From CAZVAR01 sp964625225 (GTDB lineage Bacteria > Pseudomonadota > Alphaproteobacteria > JAJUGE01): a DNA stretch of 25,704 bases. The DNA lies in NCBI GenBank assembly GCA_964625225.1, contig CAZVAR010000039.1:1-25704 (forward strand). The letters run 5' to 3'. Below the pieces are notes generated by a model. That model saw only the letters and a program-made list of their open reading frames with translations, was not told the origin of the DNA and did no database searches. Position 1 is the stretch's first letter, and every line of letters starts with the position of its first letter. A program made the position numbers and the translations under genes. Below are positions 14,655 to 21,967 of this stretch, piece after piece.

Positions 14655-15946
14655 CTGCCCAGGAACGAATCGAAAGCGGCAACGAGGCGGTCGCACTCCG
14701 CCGCATCCATCGGGAGCGACAGCACCATCATGTTGCGCCGGGCCACGTAGCAGCCGCGCGCGATCATCTCGAGATGGAACAGCGCGCGCGCCGCGGCGGG
14801 TACGGCGGCGGCGTCCTGCGGCCCCCGCAGCGGCCGGTCGGTCAGGTGCAGCATCATCATCGAGCCGATGCCGGTAACCTGGCCCTTGACGCCGTGCGCC
14901 GCGATGACGGCGTTCAGCCGCCCGCGCAGCGTGTCGCCGAGCGCGTTCATCCGTTCCGACTCTTCCGGGGTCAGTGCGTGCCGCAGCCCCGCGACCGCCG
15001 CCGCCATGGTCAGGACGTTGTTGTTGAAGGTCCCGGCATGGCCGAACGAGTCCGGCCGGCGCGGATCGAACCGCTCCATCACGTCGCGGCGGCCGCCAAA
15101 AGCCCCGAAGGTGAGGCCGCCGCCCAGATACTTGCCCAGCGTCACCAGATCCGGGCGGATGCCCAGCCGCCCGTGCAGGCCGTGCGGCGACAGCCGCGAG
15201 GTCATCACCTCGTCGAAGATCAGGAGGATGCCGTGGCGCTCCGTGGCCGCGCGCAGCGCGTTCAGGAACTCGCGTTCGGCGGGGATGCAACCGCCGCTGC
15301 CGGTCATCGGCTCGACGATCACGGCGGCAAGCTCGGCCGCGTTCGCCGCGATCAGCGCCAGGGTCCGTTCGGTATCGTTGTAGGGCGCCATCACGTACGG
15401 GAAGGGCACGTTCATCGACGAGCCGTAGGCGCCGAAACTCAGCACGCTGCCGTGGTAGCAGCCCTGGAACGCCATGATCTTCGGCCGCCCGGTGAAGGCG
15501 CGGGCGGCGGACAGCGCCAGCAGGTTGGCCTCGGTTCCGGAATTGGTGAACCGGACCAGTTCGAGCGCCGGGAAGCGCTCGCAGAGCAGCGCCGCCAGCT
15601 CGGCTTCGCGGGCCGTCGGCCCGCCCAGGGTGATGCCGTGCTCCAGCGCCTCGGTCACCGCCGCCTTGATCACCGGGTTCGAGTGTCCGTAGAGCCCCGC
15701 CGTCTGCTCGGTTACGAAATCGACGTAGCGATGGCCGTCGACGTCCTCGACATAGCAGCCCTCCCCGCCGGCGAGGCTGAGCGGGAAGGGAGGATAATAG
15801 AGCACCGTGCGGGTATTGCCGCCCGGCATGGCCCGGCAGGCCGCCTCGTAGGCGGCGGCGCTGTTCGGATTGGCGGCGGCGAAGCGCTCCTCTGCGTCGT
15901 GCAGCGCGGCGGTCAGGTCGAAATTGACCGGTCGAGCATCGTCCAT
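14624..15946 (-). CDS. Class III aminotransferase (GSA aminomutase-like)
   Basis: PLP-dependent fold-type I enzyme of 440 residues. The SGTEA phosphate-binding segment (136-140), the aspartate in LIFDEVMTS (245) and the PLP lysine in LGKYLGGG (K272) are in the right order, and HAGTFNNN follows. This pattern fits glutamate-1-semialdehyde 2,1-aminomutase and related aminotransferases; the neighbour makes a catabolic aminotransferase more plausible than tetrapyrrole synthesis (inference). ATG 15946 has GGAG seven bases upstream; ATG 15952 would sit directly on the ribosome binding site. It follows the TauD-like gene by 46 bases on the same strand, so the two probably form an operon. Confidence 0.88.
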   Translation of the reverse strand: MDDARPVNFDLTAALHDAEERFAAANPNSAAAYEAACRAMPGGNTRTVLYYPPFPLSLAGGEGCYVEDVDGHRYVDFVTEQTAGLYGHSNPVIKAAVTEALEHGITLGGPTAREAELAALLCERFPALELVRFTNSGTEANLLALSAARAFTGRPKIMAFQGCYHGSVLSFGAYGSSMNVPFPYVMAPYNDTERTLALIAANAAELAAVIVEPMTGSGGCIPAEREFLNALRAATERHGILLIFDEVMTSRLSPHGLHGRLGIRPDLVTLGKYLGGGLTFGAFGGRRDVMERFDPRRPDSFGHAGTFNNNVLTMAAAVAGLRHALTPEESERMNALGDTLRGRLNAVIAAHGVKGQVTGIGSMMMLHLTDRPLRGPQDAAAVPAAARALFHLEMIARGCYVARRNMMVLSLPMDAAECDRLVAAFDSFLGSYRDVLATAG

Positions 15947-15992
15947 CGTCATTCTCCAGCGGTGGCGGCCAGGGCGACTTAGAACCGGCGGC

Positions 15993-16862
15993 TCAGAACG
16001 GGCGGTCCCCCCGGATCTGGGTACGGTAGAGCAGGCGCCGGGCGTCTGCGTCGAACGCGTCACGATGGTGGATGACGCAGCGATTGTCCCATATCACCAG
16101 ATCGCCGACCTGCCATTGCTGCGACCAGACATAGCGTGGCTGCGTGCAATGCTCCCAGAGCGCATCCAGCAGCGCCTCGCTTTCCTCCAGCGGCAGGCCG
16201 ACCAGATAGGCGTTGCGGCGGCGGCCCAGGAACAGTGCCTTGCGTCCGGTCTCCGGATGGGTCCGCACGACGGGATGGACAGCACCCGGAACCAGGCGCG
16301 GATCGGTGACATGCTCGAAGCCGGCGCGGCGTTCCCCGGCGCTGTTGGTGCTGGAATCGTGCTTGCAGCGCAATCCTTCGCAGCGCCGCCGCAGCTCCAG
16401 CGGCAGCTCCTCGTAGGCCGCGTACATGTTCGCGAAATTGGTGTTGCCGCCGGCCGCCGGGGCCTCGACGGCGTAGAGCAGGCTCGCCGTCGGCGTCTCC
16501 TCCTTGTAGGACATGTCGGTGTGCCAGATCGCCTCGCCATGGCCGAGGCTGCCGATCGGCACCCCGTCGCGGACGATGTTCGACATCACCGCGACATAGG
16601 GATGGTCCGGCAGGTGCGGAACGCCTCTGGCGTTGATCGGAGCCTTGTCGAGCGGCCCGAAGCGCCGGCTGAACGCTTCCATGCGGTCGAGCGGAAGCTG
16701 CTGTCCCCGGAAGCGCAGGACCAGGTGCTCCATCCAGGCCGCATGGATGGCCTGGAAGGTCGCCTCGTCCAGCGGCCGGGCGAGATCGACTCCCCGGATG
16801 TCCGCGCCCAATGCCGCGCCCGTCGGCAGGATCTCGACGGTGTGCCCCGACAGCTCGCCCAT
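15993..16862 (-). CDS. TauD/TfdA-family Fe(II)/2-oxoglutarate dioxygenase
   Basis: Non-heme iron dioxygenase of 289 residues that would hydroxylate a small acid with 2-oxoglutarate and oxygen. The iron facial triad is visible as H114 and D116 in WHTDMSY and H265 in NRCVIHHR, with an arginine near 276-280 (RRLLYRTQI) to hold 2-oxoglutarate. ATG 16862 follows GGAGGAG at eight bases. The substrate is unknown: taurine, 2,4-D and many others are used by the family. It is the first gene of a probable two-gene operon with the aminotransferase, which suggests oxidation then transamination of an amino or sulfonated compound. Confidence 0.9.
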   Translation of the reverse strand: MGELSGHTVEILPTGAALGADIRGVDLARPLDEATFQAIHAAWMEHLVLRFRGQQLPLDRMEAFSRRFGPLDKAPINARGVPHLPDHPYVAVMSNIVRDGVPIGSLGHGEAIWHTDMSYKEETPTASLLYAVEAPAAGGNTNFANMYAAYEELPLELRRRCEGLRCKHDSSTNSAGERRAGFEHVTDPRLVPGAVHPVVRTHPETGRKALFLGRRRNAYLVGLPLEESEALLDALWEHCTQPRYVWSQQWQVGDLVIWDNRCVIHHRDAFDADARRLLYRTQIRGDRPF

Positions 16863-17015
16863 GGCTCGGCTCCTCCAGGTCTCGCCGGCGGCCGCACGCG
16901 GCCGCGTCCGTGTCAGTCTAGGTGAGGCCGGGGGCGTCCGGCAATTCGGCGATCCGTGACGGCTCGGGAATGGCTGCTCACCCGCAGCACGTGGCCACGG
17001 CCCGGCTCGGGCCGG

Positions 17016-17825
17016 TCAGTGTCCGACCTGGACCGCGAAGGCCGCCGGGGTCAGCTCGGCAATGATCTGCCGCACCAGCGGGCGCGCTTCCTCGCGGGTC
17101 ATCCCAACCGCCAGCCGTTCGTCGTAGAGCGTCTTCAGCAGGATGGCGTCCGCCGGTGTCAGGGCGAACACGCGATCCGCCTCGCAGAACAGCGACGGCC
17201 GGTAATGGCAGGCATCGTTCGGCAGGCCGAGCACCTGGACCATCTCTTCCAGGATGCAATGCTGCCGCTGCGACTCGGAGATGTCGGTGCCGATCGCGAT
17301 GGCGCCCGCCTTGATCCGGCCGGCCTGCTCGCTGTCGCTGACGGCCAGCGCGATGCAGGCACTGGTCGTCACCCAGCGCCGGAACTCCGGATCGTCGCGG
17401 CTGCCCGGCATCTTGGCGAAGTCGGCGCGCGGATAGAATCCGAGACGGAGGGTCGCGCCCTCCGGCGCACTGGCCGGCATCAGGCGGATGCCGGTCAGCT
17501 TCTCGATCGCCCGGAAATGCTTGGCGATCGGCGCGAGATAGCGATGAACGTCGTAATCGGCCGAGGTGTAAAGAGCGAAGTAAGGGGTGTCCGTCCATTT
17601 CTGGACGACGCCGCGCGCCTCACCGTGCTCGTGCCCGAAAGCCACATCCTCGAACTGGGCGACCATCGCCTCGTAGCTCGGGAGCGCCGGCAGCGTGCCC
17701 GCGTGCCCAGGCGCCGCGAGACCGGCAGAAACGATGCAGAGTCCGACCAGAAGCCGAAGGCCGCGGCGCAGCGGGCCGGTAACGCAGTCGGCGGCGGACG
17801 CAAAAAAGCCGTGGAAATGCTTCAT
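17016..17825 (-). CDS. DUF2927 secreted protein
   Basis: A 269-residue exported protein: hydrophobic signal (LRLLVGLCIVSAGLAA) ending in a PGHAG site, so the mature part starts near residue 43. The C-terminal half has the DUF2927 pattern: AIGTDISES, then HCILEEMVQVLGLPNDA and FALTPADAILLKTLYDERL followed by GMTREEA. The conserved EExxQxLGLxND segment recalls metallopeptidase-like proteins, but no HExxH zinc site is present, so I do not claim enzyme activity. ATG 17825 has GGGGA almost touching it, an unusually tight ribosome binding site. It lies upstream of the TauD gene with a 153-base gap and is probably transcribed alone. Confidence 0.78.
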   Translation of the reverse strand: MKHFHGFFASAADCVTGPLRRGLRLLVGLCIVSAGLAAPGHAGTLPALPSYEAMVAQFEDVAFGHEHGEARGVVQKWTDTPYFALYTSADYDVHRYLAPIAKHFRAIEKLTGIRLMPASAPEGATLRLGFYPRADFAKMPGSRDDPEFRRWVTTSACIALAVSDSEQAGRIKAGAIAIGTDISESQRQHCILEEMVQVLGLPNDACHYRPSLFCEADRVFALTPADAILLKTLYDERLAVGMTREEARPLVRQIIAELTPAAFAVQVGH

Positions 17826-18082
17826 TCCCCTATTCGACTCCCGAACGGCACAGGCGCGGTTGGCGGCGCTTCAAATGCGGAACGTCCGCCCGCGACGTAA
17901 TTTTTTATACCGGAGATCGATGTTCCGATGCTTTTGTTGCGGGAACGATAGGGCATCGACCCCGCCCGCTTCAACAGCGGATCCGGCATGCGGCCATTTT
18001 GCGCAGAACCGTTGCACGATGGCGATAGGGGCGGAGCGGGCGCGGCCGGCGGGGCGACCGTTCGATCGGGGTTCGTAAGCGC

Positions 18083-18290
18083 TCAACGGGTGCCGGGATC
18101 GGAGAACGCGGGGCGGCAGCGCGCAAGGTCGTTGAGCCGATCCACGGTCCGTTGCGACATCGGGATGGCCGCGACCGTGCCGATGCGAACGTCACCGGAG
18201 GGGGCGCCAACGCCTCGTCGCCGATGCCGAGAAGGCTGCCGACTGCGATGACCGCACGGTTTGTACCGTCAGCGCCCACCTCGTCTCCGC
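18083..18290 (-). pseudogene. Decayed PRC-barrel domain remnant
   Basis: Minus-strand translation gives TNRAVIAVGSLLGIGDEALA, which aligns with NRAVHAIVSVGGFLGIGDKD of the tandem PRC protein (5324-6349). After the G-run at 18200-18204 the match continues in another frame: VRIGTVAAIPMSQRTVDRL and then TGA at 18083-18085, equivalent to LRIGQDNAIMMSEADEDQL in the intact copy. Loss of one base in the G-run explains the shift. The front of the domain is also missing: the segment after VG that normally leads into the second strand is deleted, and nothing upstream looks like a start. It sits just past the terminator of the PRC-containing gene at 18367-19740. Confidence 0.7.
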
Positions 18291-18311
18291 TCCCCGGCTG
18301 CCAAAACGTTG

Positions 18312-18344
18312 GGGGCCGAAGCCGGGATCACCGGCTTCGGCCCC
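18312..18344 (-). terminator. Intrinsic terminator of the EF-hand/PRC-barrel gene
   Basis: A perfect 14-bp stem (GGGGCCGAAGCCGG with CCGGCTTCGGCCCC) and a 5-base loop, 22 bases beyond the stop codon. On the minus strand it is followed by CAACGTTTTGG, a weak T-tract. Confidence 0.75.
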
Positions 18345-18366
18345 TTCGCCGCGATGTTGCGGACGG

Positions 18367-19740
18367 TTACCAGCGATAGGGCTCGTACTGGCCGGCCTCG
18401 TAGGCGGGCATGCCCTTGATCTCCGATTCACCCTGCTCGGACATCAGGATCACATTGTCGTTCTCGCGGATCATGAAGCGGTCCAGCGGCACCGCCACCT
18501 TCTTGCCGCCGAGACCCAGGAAGCCGCCGCCCACGTCGAGGACGACGAACGGATCCTGCCCGCCCTGGCGCAGAACGATGGTGTCGATCTCGCCGACCTC
18601 CTCGCCGTTGAGATTGACAACGTCGGTGCCCTGGAGCTGCTCGGCCGTGAACCGGTCGAGGTCGAAGGCGGTCGTGCCGGCCGGCTGCGACGTCGTCGGC
18701 GCCGTGGCGGTACCGGTTGTCGGGGCCTCCCGTGGCCCGGTCTCCAACCCGGTCGCCGGCGTCGCGGCGCGGCTCTCGGTTTCACGCCGCCCGGCCTCGC
18801 CCTCGACCCTGGCCTCCTGCTGGACCCGGACATCCGGCCGCTCGGCCTGATCGACGACCACCTTTGGCTCGGACTGCTCGACGGATACTTCCGGCTTCGC
18901 CTGGTCCACGGTCACCTGGGGCTCCGCCTGCTGAACGGTCACCTTCGGCCGCGATTCCTCGACGACCACCCGCGGTTCCGCCTGCTGAACCTCGACCTGC
19001 GGCTGCGGCTGTTCGACGCTCACCTTAGGAGGCGGCTGCTGGATGCTGACCTGCGGCTGTGCCTGGCGCACCGTGACCTCCGGCTGCGGCTGCTGCACGG
19101 TGACGGTGGGCTGTGGCTGCTGCACCGTGACCTCCGGCTGCGGTTGCTGCACGGTGATCTCCGGCTGCGGCTGCTGAACCGCGATCTGCGGCTGCTGCTG
19201 TTCGACCCGCACGTTCGGCGCGGCCTCGGAGACCCGCACCGTCGGCGCAGACTGCATCACCACGATCCGGGCCCGATCCTGGTCGCCGACGCCCTCCGCA
19301 AGAAACTCGGTCTCGGACAGGCGCATATCCTGGTCGGTGTCGAACGTGCTGAAAGCCTGAGTCACGGCCTGCTGGTCGCCGTCGCGGATGCCGATGCACT
19401 GTACGAATTCGTTGCGGGCAACCGCGCCGTCCTTGTCGCGGTCCAGGACGCCGAACACCTCGGCGCGGTTCGTTTCCATCTCGTCGACGCTGAGCACGCG
19501 ATCGCCGTTGGCATCGAAGCGCGCGAGCTGCTCCCAGCACTGGTTGGTTCCGGCAGCCTGCTGCCGGTTCATCTCCTGCTGGCCCGGTTGGCGGTCCATC
19601 CGCTGCTGGGTCTGCTGTTGGGGTTGGGCCTGTTGCTGCGGCTGGGGCTGCCGCTGCGTCTGCGCGCTCGCCGGCAGGGCCAACAGCATGCCTGCGCCGA
19701 GAATGCCGGCTAACGCCGTCGTGCGGAGAAGTCTGTTCAT
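18367..19740 (-). CDS. Secreted EF-hand / 9-residue-repeat / PRC-barrel protein
   Basis: A 457-residue exported protein with unusual architecture. Signal peptide (1-26, LLALPASAQ); glutamine-rich stretch (27-67); EF-hand-like calcium loops DANGDRVLSVDE (76-87), DRDKDGAVARNEF (100-112) and DTDQDMRLSETEF (134-146); about 15 tandem 9-residue units of form P-x-V-x-V-x-Q-x-x from residue 166 to 300, plus one degenerate unit; an Ala/Thr/Pro-rich linker; and a PRC-barrel domain (about 367-447) with GGGFLGLGGKKVAVP. I infer calcium-responsive binding with an extended stalk holding the PRC domain away from its anchor. ATG 19740 has AAGGG upstream. It ends in a strong hairpin. Its PRC domain is related to the tandem PRC protein and to the remnant downstream. 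Confidence 0.88.
   Translation of the reverse strand: MNRLLRTTALAGILGAGMLLALPASAQTQRQPQPQQQAQPQQQTQQRMDRQPGQQEMNRQQAAGTNQCWEQLARFDANGDRVLSVDEMETNRAEVFGVLDRDKDGAVARNEFVQCIGIRDGDQQAVTQAFSTFDTDQDMRLSETEFLAEGVGDQDRARIVVMQSAPTVRVSEAAPNVRVEQQQPQIAVQQPQPEITVQQPQPEVTVQQPQPTVTVQQPQPEVTVRQAQPQVSIQQPPPKVSVEQPQPQVEVQQAEPRVVVEESRPKVTVQQAEPQVTVDQAKPEVSVEQSEPKVVVDQAERPDVRVQQEARVEGEAGRRETESRAATPATGLETGPREAPTTGTATAPTTSQPAGTTAFDLDRFTAEQLQGTDVVNLNGEEVGEIDTIVLRQGGQDPFVVLDVGGGFLGLGGKKVAVPLDRFMIRENDNVILMSEQGESEIKGMPAYEAGQYEPYRW
18811..19245 (-). repeat. Tandem 27-bp coding repeats (9-residue units)
   Basis: About 16 copies of a 27-bp unit inside the secreted gene, encoding P-x-V-x-V-x-Q-x-x. Copies near the N-terminal side are nearly identical (QQPQPEVTV); later ones diverge to acidic variants (QAEPQVTVDQ). 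The reading register is unbroken for 135 residues, and the last unit carries one extra residue. The alternating valines suggest extended beta structure. Confidence 0.9.
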
Positions 19741-19827
19741 GTCACCCTTGTCCATTCCTGATTTGCAGAACGCGAGAAAGCGTTGGCGATGCCGCAACGG
19801 GGTGCGGCAGGCGTCGTCGGTTGTCGC

Positions 19828-19853
19828 AACCAGCGAGCAGAGGATCGGGTTCC
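19828..19853 (-). promoter_or_regulatory. Weak EcfG-like promoter for the EF-hand/PRC gene
   Basis: Minus strand GGAAC (19853-19849), 17-base spacer, GGTT (19831-19828). One base off the -10 consensus; 87 bases separate the -10 from the ATG. Confidence 0.35.
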
Positions 19854-20057
19854 AATTCGCCGAGAGCGTGTCGTCCGTGCACCGCCCGACTCCGGGCCAC
19901 GGATCGGGCAAGGCCGGCTCGCCATCCCGGATGCGCAGGATCTTGCAAAAATTCCTATACCATGGTAATTCTCGATGCTGGTCGAAGCCCACGCGCAGCC
20001 GTCGCGACCGGCCTGCATGGGCGGGGCGGGCGAAGGCCAACGTCGAGCAGCCGGGCG

Positions 20058-20091
20058 TGTTGACGAAAGGCAGCGAATGTTTACGAAAGGC
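20058..20091 (+). promoter_or_regulatory. 14-bp direct repeat at 20-bp period, possible operator of the nitrile hydratase operon
   Basis: TGTTGACGAAAGGC (20058-20071) and TGTTTACGAAAGGC (20078-20091) differ at one base and are exactly two helical turns apart. They lie about 220 bases before nthA. Tandem sites of this kind suit a dimeric regulator. The first copy contains TTGACG, which could double as a -35 with TACGAA at 16 bases; that pairing is weak. Confidence 0.5.
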
Positions 20092-20310
20092 GACATTTCC
20101 GAGGGACGCTCCCGGTGTCCGGGAAGCGGAGCGGCGGTCGCCATGGGGGTCCCGACCGTGCTACGCTCGCCGCCTGCCGAAACCCGACTATGAGGGAGCG
20201 GTGACGTTCGCGTTCGACACGCCGCGGCAGGACCACGCGACCGTGTGCGGCGTGCCGCAACGCAGCCACGGCCATCGTGCCGGGCCGCACGGTTGAAGAG
20301 GAGTTCGTGC

Positions 20311-20940
20311 ATGGCCGAACATGGTCACGACCATCCCCACCCACACGATGCTCCCCTATCCGATCTCGAGCTGCGGGTTCGTGCGCTCGAATCGCTGCTG
20401 ACCGAAAAGGGGCTCATCGACCCGCAGTCGCTCGATTATCTGATCGACCTGTACGAGACCAAGATCGGGCCGCGCAACGGCGCCAAGGTGGTCGCCAAGG
20501 CCTGGACCGATCCCGCCTACAAGCGCTGGCTCCTCGAGGACGCGACCGCCGCGATCGCGTCGCTCGGCTTTACCGGCCGGCAGGGCGAGGACATGGTCGT
20601 CATCGAGAACACACCGCGGGTCCACAATCTCGTCGTCTGCACGCTCTGCTCCTGCTATCCCTGGCCGGTGCTCGGCCTGCCGCCCGTCTGGTACAAGGCT
20701 GCGCCCTACCGTGCGCGCGCCGTGATCGACCCGCGCGGCGTCCTGAAGGAGTTCGGTGTCGAGCTGCCGGAGGAGACCGAGATCCGCGTCTGGGACAGCA
20801 CGTCGGAGGTTCGCTACCTCGTCCTGCCGATGCGGCCCGCGGGCAGCGAGGGCATGACCGAGGAGGAACTGGCCGGACTGGTCACTCGCGACTCGATGAT
20901 CGGCACCGGCCTGCCGAAGAGCCCGGAGGCGGTGCGATGA
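20311..20940 (+). CDS. nthA: Nitrile hydratase alpha subunit, cobalt type
   Basis: Catalytic subunit (209 residues) that hydrates nitriles to amides. The metal site VCTLCSC (C110, C113, C115) has threonine at the second place, the signature of the cobalt form (iron enzymes have serine); the second and third cysteines are normally oxidised. The N-terminus is histidine-rich, with His at 4, 6, 8, 10 and 12, a possible metal-capture tail. ATG 20311 follows GAAGAGGAG. Its stop overlaps the start of nthB by ATGA. Thiocyanate hydrolase gamma is related but is not expected with this beta subunit. No amidase is nearby, so the amide is processed elsewhere or released. Confidence 0.93.
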   Translation: MAEHGHDHPHPHDAPLSDLELRVRALESLLTEKGLIDPQSLDYLIDLYETKIGPRNGAKVVAKAWTDPAYKRWLLEDATAAIASLGFTGRQGEDMVVIENTPRVHNLVVCTLCSCYPWPVLGLPPVWYKAAPYRARAVIDPRGVLKEFGVELPEETEIRVWDSTSEVRYLVLPMRPAGSEGMTEEELAGLVTRDSMIGTGLPKSPEAVR

Positions 20941-21596
20941 ACGGGATGCATGATCTCGGCGGCATGCACGGCTTCGGGCCGGTCGCACCGGAAGAGAACG
21001 AGCCGGTCTTCCACGCCGAGTGGGAGCGACGCGCCTTCGCCGTGACGCTCGCCGCCGGCGCGCTCGGACGCTGGAACATCGACATGTCGCGCTCCGCGCG
21101 CGAGCAGATGCCTCCGGCCGAATATCTGCGCACGACCTACTACGAGCACTGGCTGTTCGGCCTGGAGCGGCTGCTGGTGGAGAAGGGCCTCGTCAGCGAG
21201 GACGAGCTGCGCGAGATGCGGCCGCGTGAGAATGCGCCGCCGGACCTGCGCGCGATCCCGCCGGACCGGATGGCCGCCGCCATCGCCAAGGGTGGCTCGG
21301 CGCGACTCCCGGACGAGGTGCCGGCGAAGTTCCGGGTCGGCGACCGGGTGTTGGCGCGCAACATCCACCCCGTAGGCCACACCCGAATCCCGCGCTATGT
21401 GCGCGGCCGCGTCGGCACGATCGACCGCGACCACGGCGTCTTCATTTTCCCCGACGCCCATGCGGAGGGGGCGGGGACCAAGCCGCAGCATTGCTACAGC
21501 GTCCGCTTTACGGCGCGCGAGCTCTGGGGTCCCGAGGCCCCGGCGCGGGATGCGATCTACGTCGATCTGTGGGACGATTATCTGGAGCCGGTATGA
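20937..21596 (+). CDS. nthB: Nitrile hydratase beta subunit
   Basis: Structural partner of NthA, 219 residues, completing the alpha-beta heterodimer. MNGMHDLGGMHGFGPV at the start is the classical beta-subunit N-terminus, YYEHWLFGLERLLVEKGLV (about 62-80) is the shared helical segment, and the C-terminal half has GDRVLARNIHPVGHTRIPRY and a WDDYLEPV end. ATG 20937 overlaps the nthA stop and its own stop overlaps the next start, so the three genes are translationally coupled. Confidence 0.93.
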   Translation: MNGMHDLGGMHGFGPVAPEENEPVFHAEWERRAFAVTLAAGALGRWNIDMSRSAREQMPPAEYLRTTYYEHWLFGLERLLVEKGLVSEDELREMRPRENAPPDLRAIPPDRMAAAIAKGGSARLPDEVPAKFRVGDRVLARNIHPVGHTRIPRYVRGRVGTIDRDHGVFIFPDAHAEGAGTKPQHCYSVRFTARELWGPEAPARDAIYVDLWDDYLEPV

Positions 21597-21967
21597 GCGG
21601 CAAACCCTGCCTCGACGACCTGCCTGCCCTGCCTTCCGACGCGGAGGGCCCGGTCTTTCGCGCGCCGTGGGAGGCCCAGGCCTTTGCTATGACGGTACGC
21701 CTGCACGAGGCCGGGCACTTCACCTGGGCAGAGTGGGCGGATCGGCTATCGGTCGAGATTCGACGCGCACAGGAGCACGGCGACCCCGACCTCGGCGACA
21801 CCTACTACGAGCACTGGCTGGCGGCTCTGGAGCGGCTGGTCGCGGAAAAGGGACTCGTCCCGGGCGACGCGCTCGTCCGGCGCAAGGAGGAGTGGGCCGA
21901 AGCCGCGGCCCGCACGCCGCACGGACAGCCGATTCTGCTGACCCGCGCCGGACCCGGTCATGACTGA
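21593..21967 (+). CDS. Nitrile hydratase accessory/activator protein (P14K/NthE-like)
   Basis: A 124-residue homologue of the N-terminal part of the beta subunit. The shared blocks are EGPVFRAPWEAQAFAMTV against NEPVFHAEWERRAFAVTL, and YYEHWLAALERLVAEKGLV against YYEHWLFGLERLLVEKGLV. Such proteins load cobalt by self-subunit swapping with alpha in characterised cobalt systems; the role here is by homology. ATG 21593 overlaps the nthB stop (ATGA). Its last ten bases overlap the 3' end of the convergent DUF427 gene. Confidence 0.87.
   Translation: MSGKPCLDDLPALPSDAEGPVFRAPWEAQAFAMTVRLHEAGHFTWAEWADRLSVEIRRAQEHGDPDLGDTYYEHWLAALERLVAEKGLVPGDALVRRKEEWAEAAARTPHGQPILLTRAGPGHD

Larger units (their letters stand above)
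17826..18366. other. Intergenic region holding a PRC-barrel remnant and terminator
   Basis: About 540 bases between two minus-strand genes. From the right it holds the terminator hairpin of the EF-hand/PRC gene (18312-18344), a frameshifted PRC-barrel remnant (about 18083-18290) and an A/T-rich patch near 17900-17912 that may contain the DUF2927 promoter (minus-strand TATAAA, no clear -35). The rest shows nothing recognisable. Confidence 0.55.
19741..20310. other. Divergent intergenic region before the nitrile hydratase operon
   Basis: About 570 bases between divergent genes. It contains the weak EcfG-like site at 19828-19853, a TACCATGGTA palindrome (19958-19967) in an A/T-richer patch, and the direct repeat at 20058-20091. 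A possible -10 (TACGCT, 20162-20167) has only a poor -35. No gene or RNA seen. Confidence 0.5.

Noticed and set aside
17259..17825. HExxH-type metalloprotease in the DUF2927 protein
   Set aside because: Only HCILEEMVQ is present; the spacing and residues do not form a zincin motif.
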